Assembly (NCBI GenBank): GCA_033220425.1
Contig: CM065647.1
Coordinates: 4,836,001-4,900,000 of the forward strand
Direction of reading: 5' to 3'
Length of the DNA: 64,000 nt
Source: Lepraria neglecta
Taxonomy: Eukaryota; Ascomycota; Lecanoromycetes; Lecanorales; Stereocaulaceae
In this document: positions 22,561-32,504 of the stretch, piece by piece
Numbering within the stretch: the stretch's first letter is position 1
How the letters are laid out: every line of letters starts with the position of its first letter
Made by a program: the position numbers and the translations under genes
Notes under the pieces: generated by a model
What the model was told of the DNA's origin: nothing
Databases searched by the model: none
The model's input: only the letters and a program-made list of their open reading frames with translations

Positions 22561-23892
22561 TCAGAAATGCGGTAAGAATGCCGTCCAATTAACAGATTCA
22601 TATGCGCTTGGAGGTAGAGCTCGAAGATCAATGAAGCTTTCGAGGATAACATAAGCGCGAGAGAGAATATAAACCGTGGAACACAGCAGGACAGGGATTA
22701 AAGCCGGCAATGGGATATATGTCGCGGGGCTGTATGGGTCTCTGAAGACTTTATTTGGGACTTCCGTCAGAATCTTCCCCTCTTGTTCGAGTACTCTTCT
22801 TCTGCGCTTCGTAAGAGCTGGGGCCCAAACCCACCAGCAGAGATGGATAAACCAGAAGAGCAAGAGGCTCACCATAACGCTCAGAGTCGCAATGCGCCAT
22901 AGAGTTTTCTCCGCCTGGGATGGGAACCTGAAATCCCAGCCGCTAATATGCACGGCAGCATACCCCGTGTGTACGATAAAGAGGATCCACATCGGGCCCG
23001 CTGGCTGTGGAGCGAAATAGTCGTCAGGTATCTTGTCGATGGGCCACTTCCTCGGGGCAACACGAATGCGCAGTGTGTCCATGATGAGCCAGCAGTATTT
23101 CCAACATAACGAAAATGACCAGTCTGGACGTCCGGTCGCAAAGTCGAAGGGTGTCTCGATCTGAGGCCCTCGTGCAAGATCACCAGCCCCAAGGAGAATC
23201 TCTTGTATGGTAGCGTTGGCTTCCAGAACCAACGGTTTTCCTACGTCCATCGGTTTGTTGAACCAGAAGTAATATGTTCCCACGCTGCAGAAAATGAACC
23301 CGATTGTCGACAGCTCCAGTATGGTTATTGAGATATTTTGGAACGCTCTGGCAACAGCGCCGACCAAGTACCACAGGATCTGGCAGACTGTAATGAGGCG
23401 GATGAGGCTATCGACTTTGTTCTTGTCTTTTATCTCCTCCAGTTCGATTTTGACCGCTGAGTATGGAATGTAGTTGTTTGTGACGAGGTAGTGGATCTGA
23501 TTCGCGTCGAGTGGGAATGCTGGCCACTGCTCCGTAGGCGACAGTCGTGGATGTAGAACGAAGCCGCCCATGTTCGCAAAAAACGCATGTTTTATGGTCC
23601 ATCCTTCATAATGCGAGTGTCGGAATTTCTCCACGGAAGCTCGCGCTGAGCACCATTGCCCGATTGCGAGCTGAAATACGAATTCGGGTGCGAGCCATGT
23701 GAGGCCTGCCATGAGAGCCTTTCGAAAATTTCGTCTCCACCAGTTGAAGGATGGTGGGAAAATATTGAGGCATAGGACGGTCCAAGTACAGAGGATGAGT
23801 GTAACGATGCTGTTCCAAAGAATGTCAATCGTTCCTCGGCCACCTGGCGATGAGGTCCAGCCTTGTAATGGTGCAGTAGTGTTGTGGCCCAT
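22561..23892 (-). CDS. Fungal multi-pass integral membrane protein of unknown function
   Basis: Single exon; start chosen at 23892 (MGHNTTAPLQGWTSSPGGRG) because this opening is typical of an expanded fungal family, while the ORF itself runs upstream to 24078. About 443 residues. It begins with GTIDILWNSIVTLILCTWTVLCLN and FNWWRRNFRKALMAGLTWLAPEF, and has seven or so hydrophobic segments, including a Trp-rich pair around WILFIVHTGYAAVHISGWDF and LFWFIHLCWWVWAPAL. I know this family only as uncharacterised membrane proteins, often near heterokaryon-incompatibility loci. The decayed paralogue lies directly downstream. Confidence 0.7.
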   Translation of the reverse strand: MGHNTTAPLQGWTSSPGGRGTIDILWNSIVTLILCTWTVLCLNIFPPSFNWWRRNFRKALMAGLTWLAPEFVFQLAIGQWCSARASVEKFRHSHYEGWTIKHAFFANMGGFVLHPRLSPTEQWPAFPLDANQIHYLVTNNYIPYSAVKIELEEIKDKNKVDSLIRLITVCQILWYLVGAVARAFQNISITILELSTIGFIFCSVGTYYFWFNKPMDVGKPLVLEANATIQEILLGAGDLARGPQIETPFDFATGRPDWSFSLCWKYCWLIMDTLRIRVAPRKWPIDKIPDDYFAPQPAGPMWILFIVHTGYAAVHISGWDFRFPSQAEKTLWRIATLSVMVSLLLFWFIHLCWWVWAPALTKRRRRVLEQEGKILTEVPNKVFRDPYSPATYIPLPALIPVLLCSTVYILSRAYVILESFIDLRALPPSAYESVNWTAFLPHF

Positions 23893-25377
23893 CAAATGAT
23901 AAGGGGGTATATACAAAAGTTCGTTAAAATTCGTGAGTTGTGACGACGCGTAACAGCAATGAATGAGGATGTATGAACGCAAGTATTCAGCTTTGTATGT
24001 CCAAAATCGTGTCAAACAATGTAACATATAATGAAGGTGGAGACTGAAAACACAGCCAGCTGTGCTATGAGTTAGCAAAGAAGGAAAAGATTACAAGCCA
24101 AGAATAGAAGTGTGGCAGGGCTAATGCTAGGGGGGGCCTGCAGGGGGTTGAGCCCCAGCACATCCGAGGCCACTAGCATGAACATGGGCGGAAGATGATG
24201 ATCAGATGAACAAATGAAACAGGCAGCTCCAGTCCAAAGCACCACATTGGGAGGATACTTGAACCCGATCTGCCCCGTTGCACCGCGGCAGACTTGATAC
24301 TGGAATAGCATTGTGGCTTTTGAAAGAAGACACATGTGGTCACCTTGTCGAAGCGGTGTTCTCCATCTAGCGTACTATATGTGGAGGAAATGTGCACTTG
24401 GCGTTAAGATCCAGCTTGTCATTCGCCAGGCGGAGGCGGGACAGTTGCATCCGGCGTGCGCAAGATGCACCGGCGCATCTCCAGGTTTGATGTCAACGTT
24501 TCACACCTTTCTCCGAATTGACATATTGATTCGCTAGTGGTCCATTCAAGAGAGTTGAACGGCATGCTTCCTTCGCTGGCATCGGCCCCCTCAGCGACCG
24601 GGAAACGAGTGTTCTTGGCATTGGCGCTTGAGAGTGCATCGCCGACTATTATAATAGTTGAGACTCGATTTCTTTTTAGAAAGAAATCAATTTCGGTACT
24701 TCTATCCTTGAGAGCAACAAAGACTGTTCAGCGATGTTTTTTCGCGCTGTTGAGATACTTTAGCCCGCCGACGGCTTGCGGCAGCGAGCGGTCCATCCCT
24801 AAAATCCGTCTTCTTATCTTCTTCACTTCAAGGAATCCACAACGACTTACGAGCAATGATTCTATATGAAAATTTTAGGTCTCGGGAATTTGCAGAAGAA
24901 TTTACTCTAAAACTTTACCCCTCAGATGTTGTCTCAATCCTTTTTGATGCAAATTCACGCCTACAGCTGACTTTACAGCTGACTTTACAGCTGACTTTTC
25001 AGCTACCCGTCGCCAGCGTGAGCCCGTTCCTTGGTTCGCAAAAAGACAGGCTTAGAGCGACGGTAGGATTCGACGATGCTTTTTCTGTTTTCCCGTCTTG
25101 TTTGCTTGCAGCTTGCAGCGTACTTGCCCTTTTCCTGTATACGATTATATTCTACAATACCTAGCCATTTACTGTCTGTCCTATTAGGCCACTCCAGACG
25201 TATATACCTGTTTCTGTCTTGTCGATCACCCGGAATCGCCTCGAAATTCGAAGTCTGTAAGCTTTGGTACTCGATATATATAGTCTGCTTTCTTGTTTAA
25301 AGTCATTGCAGCAGTGGGTGTGCGGTCCCAAGAACGCAGGCATCGTTGAGAGGTCTGCCAGCTTTCTGACCGCGCAG
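23893..25377. other. Intergenic region with small repeats and no supported gene
   Basis: About 1.5 kb. It contains a 12-bp tandem repeat (24961-25005) and a perfect 9-bp inverted repeat GATTTCTTT/AAAGAAATC with a 4-nt loop near 24668-24689. ORFs at 24537..24869 and 24856..25164 have no domain. The right end should hold the promoter of the FAD oxidoreductase gene. Confidence 0.45.
24961..25005. repeat. 12-bp tandem repeat (TTACAGCTGACT), about 3.5 copies
   Basis: Units read CTACAGCTGACT, TTACAGCTGACT, TTACAGCTGACT, then TTTCAGCT. Each contains the palindrome CAGCTG. A short minisatellite in an intergenic region. Confidence 0.85.
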
Positions 25378-27764
25378 ATGAATACCCACAAAGATACGGT
25401 AGCAGCTATTGCCGCGCAAGTCCGGCAATTCTACGACCGCCGAGAGCCTTTTCGCGTCTACCATGGCTCTACGAACAGCACTCGCCCCTCCCAGCGTCAA
25501 AAGGATCGGATGGTCGATATCAGCAACCTAAACCAGATTCTAGAAATTGATACCCAAGCCAAGTATGCACTCGTAGAGCCGAACGTCCCCATGGATGCTT
25601 TGGTCGAGGGAACGCTTCGTCATGGCATGGTCCCGCCAGTAGTAAGGATCCCCCTAATGCATTCCTTCACCTCTCGAGACATCTTTTTTGGCATCCCCCA
25701 TATCCTGCTTCCGAGACACAATCTGTGGCACGGACACCTCTTCCAAGCCTTCTTTTTCTCCCCAGATCATGCTCGTGAGACGGGCTTCATGGCACGGCCA
25801 CCGCTTCTAAACGACCTGTCACTTCTAGTATCCCACTCAAGGAAAATCGAACTCCTGAGAGTTGTTTTGGGGCGAGAGCGCCGCTTCCAACGAGCCTTTC
25901 ATCCTGAATAACTTGCTGCTGCGAGTTGGGTTTTGGCACGAACAATGCTTGCATATAGCCTTCTATTCCATATCTTCAAACTCTAGTGTCTTTTCTTTGC
26001 GGCACAAGTGCTTCTACTAGAAAGGCAACGCTGACTCTGAAACGCTTCAGGTCATGGAGTTCCCAGGCATAACGGCCGGTGGAGGCTTTGCGGGGACTGC
26101 TGGGGAAAGTAGCTCCTTTCGATATGGATTTTTTGACAGAACGGTAACTTGGATCGAAATCGTCCTTGCCGATGGCGAAATTCAGACTGCGTCGACGACA
26201 CAGAACCCTGAACTTCTATATGGCTCAGCTTCCTCCTTTGGCACTCTAGGCATTACCACACTCCTGAAAATTGAGCTGAGAGAAGCAAGGACTTATGTTG
26301 AATTGAGCTATTGGCCGATTGCAAGTATGACCGAAGCTTTGGAGAAGATCGAGGAGAAAACTCAGGATCCTGAGACTGACTATGTGGATGGAATCATCTT
26401 CGCAGCGAACAAAGGTGTGATATGTACAGGGCGTTTGAGGGATGAACCACGCGGTCGAGTGCAGCGATTCAGCCGTAAGTGCAATTTCCGGCGCCATTTC
26501 CTTCCGTTATTATCGATTCACTGCTCCCAAGATATATCTCTTGGCATGTGTTCTGCTCCCAGACAGCTTTTTGTCCCCCTGATGTCTGCTCCTGTCCCCT
26601 GCCATTTGGCATAATATCAACTCCCGTACAGCCCTTTGTTCTCAATATGCTGCTTCCAAGACTTATTTTCTGGCAAGCAGTCTGCTCGGAGATAACTTTT
26701 TGTGCCTTGTTACTTGCTCCTGGATTTTGTGTTTTGGCTCGCAAGAAGTTTTGCTGACCCCAAAATCCGCAGGTGCATCTGACCCATGGTTTTATCTACA
26801 CGCTCAAAAACTCGTCAATGCCCCCTCTGATCTAATGATCGAGTCAATCCTCCTCAAGGACTATCTCTTCCGCTATGACCGAGGCGGGTTCTGGATGGGG
26901 GCATACGCCTTCAAATACTTCATCACGCCATTCAACCGCATTACACGCCAACTCTTAGACTACTTCATGCGAACCCGCGTGATGTACCACGCCCTCCACA
27001 AAAGCGGCCACTCAAAACAGTACATTATCCAAGACGTCGTACGTATATTTCGGAGTGTTCTTCTCATTTTCGAACCGCTGTCTCGTTCGCAAGACCTTTT
27101 TTGGGAGCAATGAGACAGGCTGTATTCCCTAAAGATGTCCCACAATCTCGTCTTATATCTGGAAAAAGTAATGCTGACTCCGAATTCTCCGCAGGCCGTA
27201 CCCTATCCTGCCGCCAATGAGTTCTTCGACTTTGTCGATCAATCTTTCGGCCATTATCCTCTCTGGCTCTGCCCATTCCGGCAGAGGGGGCAATCTCCTC
27301 AGTCTCCATGTGGTCCTTTAGCCGAAAAGCCTGCTTCCAGATACCCGGAAATGCTCCTCAACTTCGGAGTCTGGGGTCCAGGACCTAAAGAACGCCGCGC
27401 GTTCGTTGAAGCCAATCGACGCTTAGAACATAAGATTGAAGATCTTAATGGCAGAAAGTGGCTTTACGCACACACATATAACACGGAAGAGGAATTCTGG
27501 AATATGTACGACCGCAAGAGCTACGATGCCTTACGTGCAAAGTATAACGCTACCTACCTCCCTACTATATATGACAAAGTCAAGGTCGATGTCGATGCTG
27601 AGGAGAGAGCTATGCAGGAGTCCTGGGTTATCTGGCTTCTTGCGTTGTTCTGGAGTATTTGGCCGTTGAGCGGATTATATGGCGTTTATAGTGCTGCGAT
27701 GGGGGGAAACTATTTGCTGCCGAGACAGAAGAGATGGGGGCGTGTGCAAAAGTCGAAGGGGTAA
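25378..27764 (+). CDS. FAD-dependent oxidoreductase of the Delta24-sterol reductase (DWF1/DHCR24-like) type
   Basis: Exons 25378..25641, 26051..26474, 26773..27038, 27195..27764, about 507 residues, all phases matching. The PCMH FAD-binding domain is visible: FRVYHGSTNSTRPSQ, YALVEPNVPMDALVEGTL, and across intron 1 PPVV-MEFPGITAGGGFAG, followed by SSFGTLGITTLL. The C-terminal half carries DRGGFWMGAYAFKYF, LLDYFMRTRVMYHALH and FGHYPLWLCPFR. A hydrophobic stretch near the C-terminus (WVIWLLALFWSIWPLSGLYG) suggests membrane association. The reaction is NAD(P)H-dependent reduction of a sterol-like double bond by family analogy; the substrate is unproven. Introns are 409, 298 and 156 nt, much longer than the usual 50-70, because two hold 32-nt repeat arrays. 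Start chosen at MNTHKDT; an upstream in-frame ATG at 25264 gives a less typical N-terminus. Confidence 0.87.
25665..26042. repeat. Degenerate 32-nt tandem repeat array in intron 1 of the oxidoreductase gene (about 11 units)
   Basis: The anchor (GCTTCC, GCTCGT, GCTTCT, ACTCAA, GCTTCC, GCTGCT, GCTTGC, ACTCTA, GCTTCT) occurs at 25707, about 25739, 25771, 25803, 25835, 25883, 25915, 25947, about 25980 and 26010. Spacing is 31-33 nt with one irregular step at 25851-25883. Units share CGAGAC-like, T-rich and GGCA parts with the arrays at 8965 and 26521. Confidence 0.75.
26521..26755. repeat. Degenerate 32-nt tandem repeat array in intron 2 of the oxidoreductase gene (7 units)
   Basis: Units start CTGCTCCCAAGA (26521), CTGCTCCCAGAC (26553), CTGCTCCTGTCC (26586), CAACTCCCGTAC (26618), CTGCTTCCAAGA (26650), CTGCTCGGAGAT (26682), CTTGCTCCTGGA (about 26713). 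Steps are 32, 33, 32, 32, 32 and 31 nt. Several units end in TTTTTGT or TTTTCTGGCA. This is the cleanest of the three arrays. Confidence 0.85.
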
Positions 27765-27854
27765 CGTGAGTTCTATGCGGGCTTGGAGGAGGGAGAAGTG
27801 TCGGCTTTAGGTGGGCAAGGGAATTTCGCCCTGAATGGCTGAGAATGGGGTCGA

Positions 27855-27990
27855 GTTGAGCAGTAGATTTTGGCATCTGGAGCTTTTGAGTATGGAATTT
27901 AATGCTCAAATTTGCAGGAATTGAGCAGTAGATTTGAATTGACTACGATATAAAATGCTCAAATTCACAGGGAATGAGCAGCATCTCCGA
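27855..27990. repeat. About 66-nt direct repeat with TGAGCA...TGCTCA ends
   Basis: TTGAGCAGTAGATTT occurs twice (about 27855 and 27921), each time followed about 35-40 nt later by AATGCTCAAATT. A third TGAGCAGC lies near 27976. Each unit therefore begins and ends with short inverted TGAGCA/TGCTCA words. The origin is unknown. Confidence 0.6.
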
Positions 27991-28558
27991 CGATTGGAAC
28001 TCATTGCTATGGAAAAAGTCCCCGAACCAACCCTTTCTTGAGCAGTTTGTGCGTCCCAGCCGAACACAAAAGCGCCAGAATTTTTAATTGTCTTGATATA
28101 AGTGAGCGGCATATGTGTCAATCTTGGCTTCAATTGCGGTTCGGAAAACCCCCAGATTGCTTGCGAGCTCGGGTGTTCTACTTTTCTATTACTTGATATT
28201 GAGGACACCGCGATTTCAGATTTAATAGAATGAACGAGGTTACGAATTGCCAAGGATACATCTCGTGCGTCCAGGTCCCAGTGGAGAAGATAGAGCCACC
28301 TTTGCGTGTAGGTGTTAGATGTATCCACGGCGTATCAGTAGAATGTTCAAGGAGAAAGGCGCCTGAGCTATACAGGTATTGAAGACATTCTGGCTGAATA
28401 ATTGATCGTTGAACTCCAAATGCATTCAACTGTACACCAGGCGCTTGAAATCTTAGCCTCCTCCAGTACGCGAAATGACCGAAAATGACGCAACAATCGA
28501 CTCGCCTATAAGCTAAGTCGGTATAGGACTGATGTATGCTGGAATATCCGAATATCAA
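27906..28558 (-). other. Possible gene remnant, unrecognised
   Basis: Two overlapping minus ORFs (28558..28178 and 28328..27906) shift frame between WIHLTPTRKGG and LYLLHWDLDARDVSLAIRNL. The latter has a coding look, but I recognise no domain and no intact gene. It may be a decayed gene or chance sequence. Confidence 0.25.
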
Positions 28559-28689
28559 GAAGCCTCAGAAGCGTACAATCTCGTAGACATTTCTCTTTCT
28601 CTTGAAATCACCTTAGGCTGCCCCATACACGGACCTAGTAAATAACAACAGAGGCATGAAACAAAAGACCTGCTATTAGTACCGTCCCT

Positions 28690-29160
28690 TTTCAAACACT
28701 CCGTATGAAGGTCTTCTCCATGAGACACCAGAATCGAAAATCCCCAACAGGATGATCAATTTCGGCGTCTGGGGTGGGGTCTAGCAATCGTGCAGTATGT
28801 GTAAAAGAAAATACAGGAGGATAGGTCCAGGAGTTCCATCGTAGGAATTAGCTCTATGCACATACCTACTACTCTGAGAAGAAATTTTGGACCATGCATG
28901 ACCGTTAAAGCCATGATGTTTTGAGAGTCAAAAATAGCGTAAATCTCTTGCCAAATATCTGACAAGGTGAACATGGATGTTGAAGCTAAATAAAAAGGCT
29001 GTCAAAGAGTTCTGGGTCGCTTGGTTTTTGGCGATGTTTTGGAGCATCTGGCCGGCTCTTGGTGTGGCGTGTACAAGGTCTTGGTCGGCGGAGACTATCT
29101 TTTGCCTCGGGAATCATTGTGGGATCGTTTACAAAGGATGAAAAAGCCTAGCCGTGCCTG
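28690..29160 (+). pseudogene. Decayed C-terminal copy 1 of the FAD oxidoreductase
   Basis: DNA and broken translations match the last exon of the intact gene in order: INFGVWG, then FWTMHDR, then KEFWVAWFLAMFWSIWPA, and GDYLLPR-like sequence in another frame, ending in a Lys-rich tail. Stops and frameshifts are frequent. No sequence for the FAD-binding half is present upstream. Confidence 0.75.
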
Positions 29161-29258
29161 ATGTCCTATAACAAGTGAATAGGCGGATGCAAGTTGCAAA
29201 CAGGTTCAACAGGTCGCGGGCACACTATTGTATATAAAGATGTGGGATGTTGAACATA

Positions 29259-29862
29259 GAAATCCTTATGGACCGTGGCGGATTCTGGATGGGGGCGCAT
29301 GCCTTCAAGCGTTTCGTAACGCTATTCGCCCGTATCATATGCCGGATCTTGGACCATCTTATACGAGAGTGGCGGCTTAGAATAATAGATTATCTGAAAT
29401 AGGCTGTCCTATCTCTTGCGATCACTGAATTTCTGGACTTCGTGGATTACTGTTCCGGCCACTCCCCGTTCTGGTTGTGCCCAGGAAAATTCCTGGAGAC
29501 ACTCTTCAACTTCAGGGTACAGGGTCTGGGGCCGAAAGAAGGCCGTGCATTTGTTGCAGCCAACCGGCACCTAACGCATAAGATCGAGCCGCAGAATGGC
29601 AGGAAGTAACATATTCATAACATAGAAACCGAGTTCTGGGACACGATCAGAAAGTCTAGAAGGCGTTGCGCGCAAAACATGATGCTACTTAGTTATTCAC
29701 TGTCCATATTATGGTCAAGGTCGATATTGACGCGAAAGAGAAGGCGCAAAGGTAATATGGTCGCTTAGTGGGTTATATTGCGGGTACAAAGCATCTTTTG
29801 GGGGAGACTTTTTGCTGCGACAAAAGCTGGATGGGGGTCATATGCAGAAATTGAAGAATTAG
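29259..29862 (+). pseudogene. Decayed C-terminal copy 2 of the FAD oxidoreductase
   Basis: Begins with a match to the exon 3 segment (DRGGFWMGAHAFKRF) and continues through DFVDYCSGHSPFWLCP, LFNFRVQGLGPKEGRAFVAAN, EFWDTIRKS and KVDIDAKE to the C-terminal tail and a TAG. Several stops and frameshifts break it. The intron between exons 3 and 4 seems shrunken or lost. The FAD domain is absent, as in copy 1. Confidence 0.78.
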
Positions 29863-30620
29863 GATTCGCATCTTCACATCTTCGAGCTTTTTCCGCATAT
29901 TGACATGGGGGTAAAAGAAGATGGAATGGTTTCTTAATACTTTTTCCTTCGTGATGGAAAAGATGGGAGGAACAAACCTCCTTTAGATGTGAGGATTGAG
30001 TGTGCCTAAGGTACCGCTGATCTGTAGAAGTGCCATATGTTAAGCGACTTGCGACTATATGTTGGCAGAGATATAGCCGAAGATACGAGGGGATAATCTT
30101 GATGTATATCCTTGATGGAAGAGGCAAGTCATTGCGGCCTTGGCAATCACTGGCCCACGCATGAATCTAGAAAATGATTGCTCTATTGGTAATGACATGT
30201 CAAGAAACCTGAATGCCAGGCAAGCTTGAGGATGTAGACGAAATCCCAAGCGTCTCCTTCTTCACCGATGCTGTTTGACTGGGACCTCGAAATCTTTCCG
30301 AGGCACCATTGACACCCAACCCCTAATTCCTGAGATTGACATAGCTCCATAATCTTGGCATGCGTAGATGCTCTCAATCGCGAGGCTGATGGCGTGACTC
30401 ATAATTAAAGGCTCGTCACGTAGTCATATATAGTGAAGGCGGGGAGGAAGGAATTTCCTCCTTAGAAAGGGACGTTCGACTCGGCTTCCATGAAGCTTGG
30501 GTGTAATAGATGGAATTGGACGGCCTCACCACGTGAGTGTAACATCTGCACATTTTGGATGTGCTCGGTAGACCCACCCGACCTTTACGCTGAGGACTCA
30601 ACTCTCTTTCATGATACTCA
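29863..30620. other. Intergenic region left of the hAT element
   Basis: About 760 nt; short minus ORFs (29765..30127, 30183..30377, 30416..30601) show no domains. It ends in the target-site copy TGATACTCA at 30612-30620. Confidence 0.45.
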
Positions 30621-30636
30621 CAAGGCTCTTGATGGT
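30621..30636 (+). repeat. hAT left terminal inverted repeat (16 bp)
   Basis: CAAGGCTCTTGATGGT, matching the inverted copy at 31805-31820 without mismatch. Confidence 0.9.
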
Positions 30637-30840
30637 TGAACCAACTATTCAGTAATTAGTTGGTTTAGGTGGTTGGTTTGTCTTTTTCTTGCTCGTAGTT
30701 GGTCCAGTTTGAGATGTTGGTGGTCCAGTTTAAAACGGTTGGAGTTATATGGTTGGTGGTTTCGATCAGTTGGACTATGGTTTTTGGAGGTGTGGCGAAT
30801 TTTTTTAAGGTTAGGCGCGTTACCTATATAGGTTAGTGTA

Positions 30841-31221
30841 TTGCATTATTGGGTTAAAAGCCCTAGCCCTTTATGCGAAGATTACCCGCTGAAAACCTTA
30901 CTCCGAGATTTTTCTAACAAATCGCCGGCAATCCAGTGGCTTCTTCCAGAACAGCGCCAGCGACTTCCACTACTATCTAAGATAGCAATCGACATCTACT
31001 CGATCCCTCCTATATCCTCCGAGCCCGAGAGAGTCTTCTCTTCTACCAAACATACGATTAGCGACCAGCGCTGCAGCCTGAAGATCGAGACTATTAAGCT
31101 ATTAGAATGCCTGAAGTCTTGGTTCCGTATTGGGATCTTTACGCAGGAAGATTTATATAGCGTTATTATAATACAGGCAAGAGATAGATATAATATAGGG
31201 GACGGTGAGGGTAAACTCTAA
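30841..31221 (+). pseudogene. hAT transposase C-terminal fragment (dimerisation domain)
   Basis: 127 codons open. It contains IYSIPPISSEPERVFSSTKH and TISDQRCSLKIETIKLLECL, the hAT C-terminal dimerisation signature (Ser-x-x-x-Glu-Arg-x-Phe-Ser then an Arg-Leu-x-Pro/Leu-like helix followed by LLxCLKSW). The catalytic DDE part and zinc finger are missing, so this is a deletion derivative and needs a complete relative to move. Confidence 0.85.
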
Positions 31222-31804
31222 GGAGACTTATAGGAGATAGACTATACCAGGGACTACACCACAAGCATACATGAGACTGACGCTATACTATTATTGGTTA
31301 GCGTTACACACATGTATCAACTCGAAAAAGTGTCGCAATCGCATTTTGAACGTTTTGGAGGTTCAGCTAGGTTCTGCCAAAATTTCAAAAAGTCGCTGTA
31401 TTACACTTTTACTGGGGGCGACAACATACTACTCTGACTTAATCTATCTACAAGCCCGATGTACGCCGGTATTGTTTAGGGTGCTTATGAACCCCCCAGG
31501 GTATTTCTATATACTTGTTTTGTGGTGTTGTCGTCGCCAACCCTGTTGGCGGAGTTAGCAAATACACCGCATTTTGGACTTAAGATTTCCAAGGGAACTC
31601 GCATCCAATTTGAGCCGTAGTGCACCAAATTTTGGTGAGGTGCGGCTCCTTTCCGATACCCCGCACTTAAACCATTTAAAACCATTAACAACTACTGGTT
31701 TTTAGTGGTTTTTGGTAGTTGGTCCGGTTTGAGATCCCAACTGGACCACCAACCACTAAAACCTCGTAGTTGGTCCGGTTTGGGTTTCAAACTGGACCAT
31801 TTGG

Positions 31805-31820
31805 ACCATCAAGAGCCTTG
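31805..31820 (-). repeat. hAT right terminal inverted repeat (16 bp)
   Basis: ACCATCAAGAGCCTTG, the inverted complement of 30621-30636, followed at once by the target-site copy TGATACTCA. Confidence 0.9.
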
Positions 31821-32077
31821 TGATACTCAATGCCACAGCTTTCTAAACTGAGGAGCGTGCCGTGAGTGCTACTGTCGGACTGGTCAATACCGCAGAGATT
31901 AGGCCTTGCTGCGTCGAGGATTACAAAGTCGTTCTACCAACTACTATAAAGGGCCTTATTGTTTTCTTGAAAATCCCTTCAAGCATCTTATCCGAGTAAA
32001 GGAGTGGTCTCGCCGTTGCCAGGGATTAGCTTTCAGATAGACAAAGCTGTGAGTAATCAGGATAGGATAGGAGGAGC

Positions 32078-32504
32078 TTACAGCACAAGGAAGAGAGCCA
32101 CCGCTGGGATCCAAAATAGAGGCTCGCTGTACCAGAAAGGCATCTCATATATCAAAGCACCAATGCCGAACAAAGCGACAATCGTCCATAGTAAAAGCTT
32201 GATACACTGGAAGACGAAGTAGTCGAATGGTTCAAGATTGTGTTCCACGGGAACAATGGCCTCGAGGAAAGTAAGGATCAGGATGGCTGCGCTGAGGCAT
32301 TCGCCCACTGTCCAAGCACTAGAAAACATTATCAGTCGAAGCCAAGAAAGAGGATTGGAAGTGTAAGCGCCTTGTTACTGGTCCTTGTAGTTTAGATTTT
32401 GTGCTCAAGACTGCGGCGAAGAAGCCGATGGCAAGCATCATTGCGATTACGCAAGTCGATAGGAGGACTCGGAAGAGTATTCTGATCATTTGTTCTGGAG
32501 ACAT
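32078..32504 (-). CDS. Small multi-pass membrane protein, hypothetical; splicing unresolved
   Basis: Two open blocks on the minus strand are strongly hydrophobic: 32504..about 32379 (MSPEQMIRILFRVLLSTCVIAMMLAIGFFAAVL) and about 32318..32078 (AWTVGECLSAAILILTFLEAIVPVEHNLEPFDYFVFQC, then LLLWTIVALFGIGALIYEM and WIPAVALFLVL). A 60-nt interval with GTAACA donor and TTCTAG acceptor lies between, but the joined phase is off by one base, so either another splice site is used or the gene is broken. About 120 residues, three to four membrane helices. No family recognised. It is divergent from NIP1. Confidence 0.5.

Larger units (their letters stand above)
30621..31820. mobile_element. hAT-superfamily DNA transposon, internally deleted (1.2 kb)
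   Basis: Perfect 16-bp terminal inverted repeats: CAAGGCTCTTGATGGT at 30621 and its reverse complement ending at 31820. The direct repeat TGATACTCA flanks both sides (30612-30620 and 31821-31829), which fits the 8-bp duplication of hAT elements with one ambiguous base. Subterminal regions hold many copies of GGTCCRGTTTGAG-like words in both orientations, as is usual for hAT transposase binding. Inside is a fragment of transposase with the hAT dimerisation domain. At 1.2 kb it is too small for autonomy. Confidence 0.9.

Noticed and set aside
23893-24078. Upstream in-frame ATG of the membrane protein (62 more residues)
   Set aside because: The start MGHNTTAPLQGWTSSPGGRG is the conserved beginning of the family; the extension is not family-like.
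25264-25377. Upstream in-frame ATG that would lengthen the FAD oxidoreductase by 38 residues
   Set aside because: The added sequence has no family similarity and runs through the probable leader; MNTHKDTVAAIAAQVRQF is a typical start.
22561-30000. A secondary-metabolite or sterol gene cluster around the FAD oxidoreductase
   Set aside because: No PKS, NRPS, terpene synthase, P450 or pathway regulator is nearby; neighbours are a membrane protein and relics.
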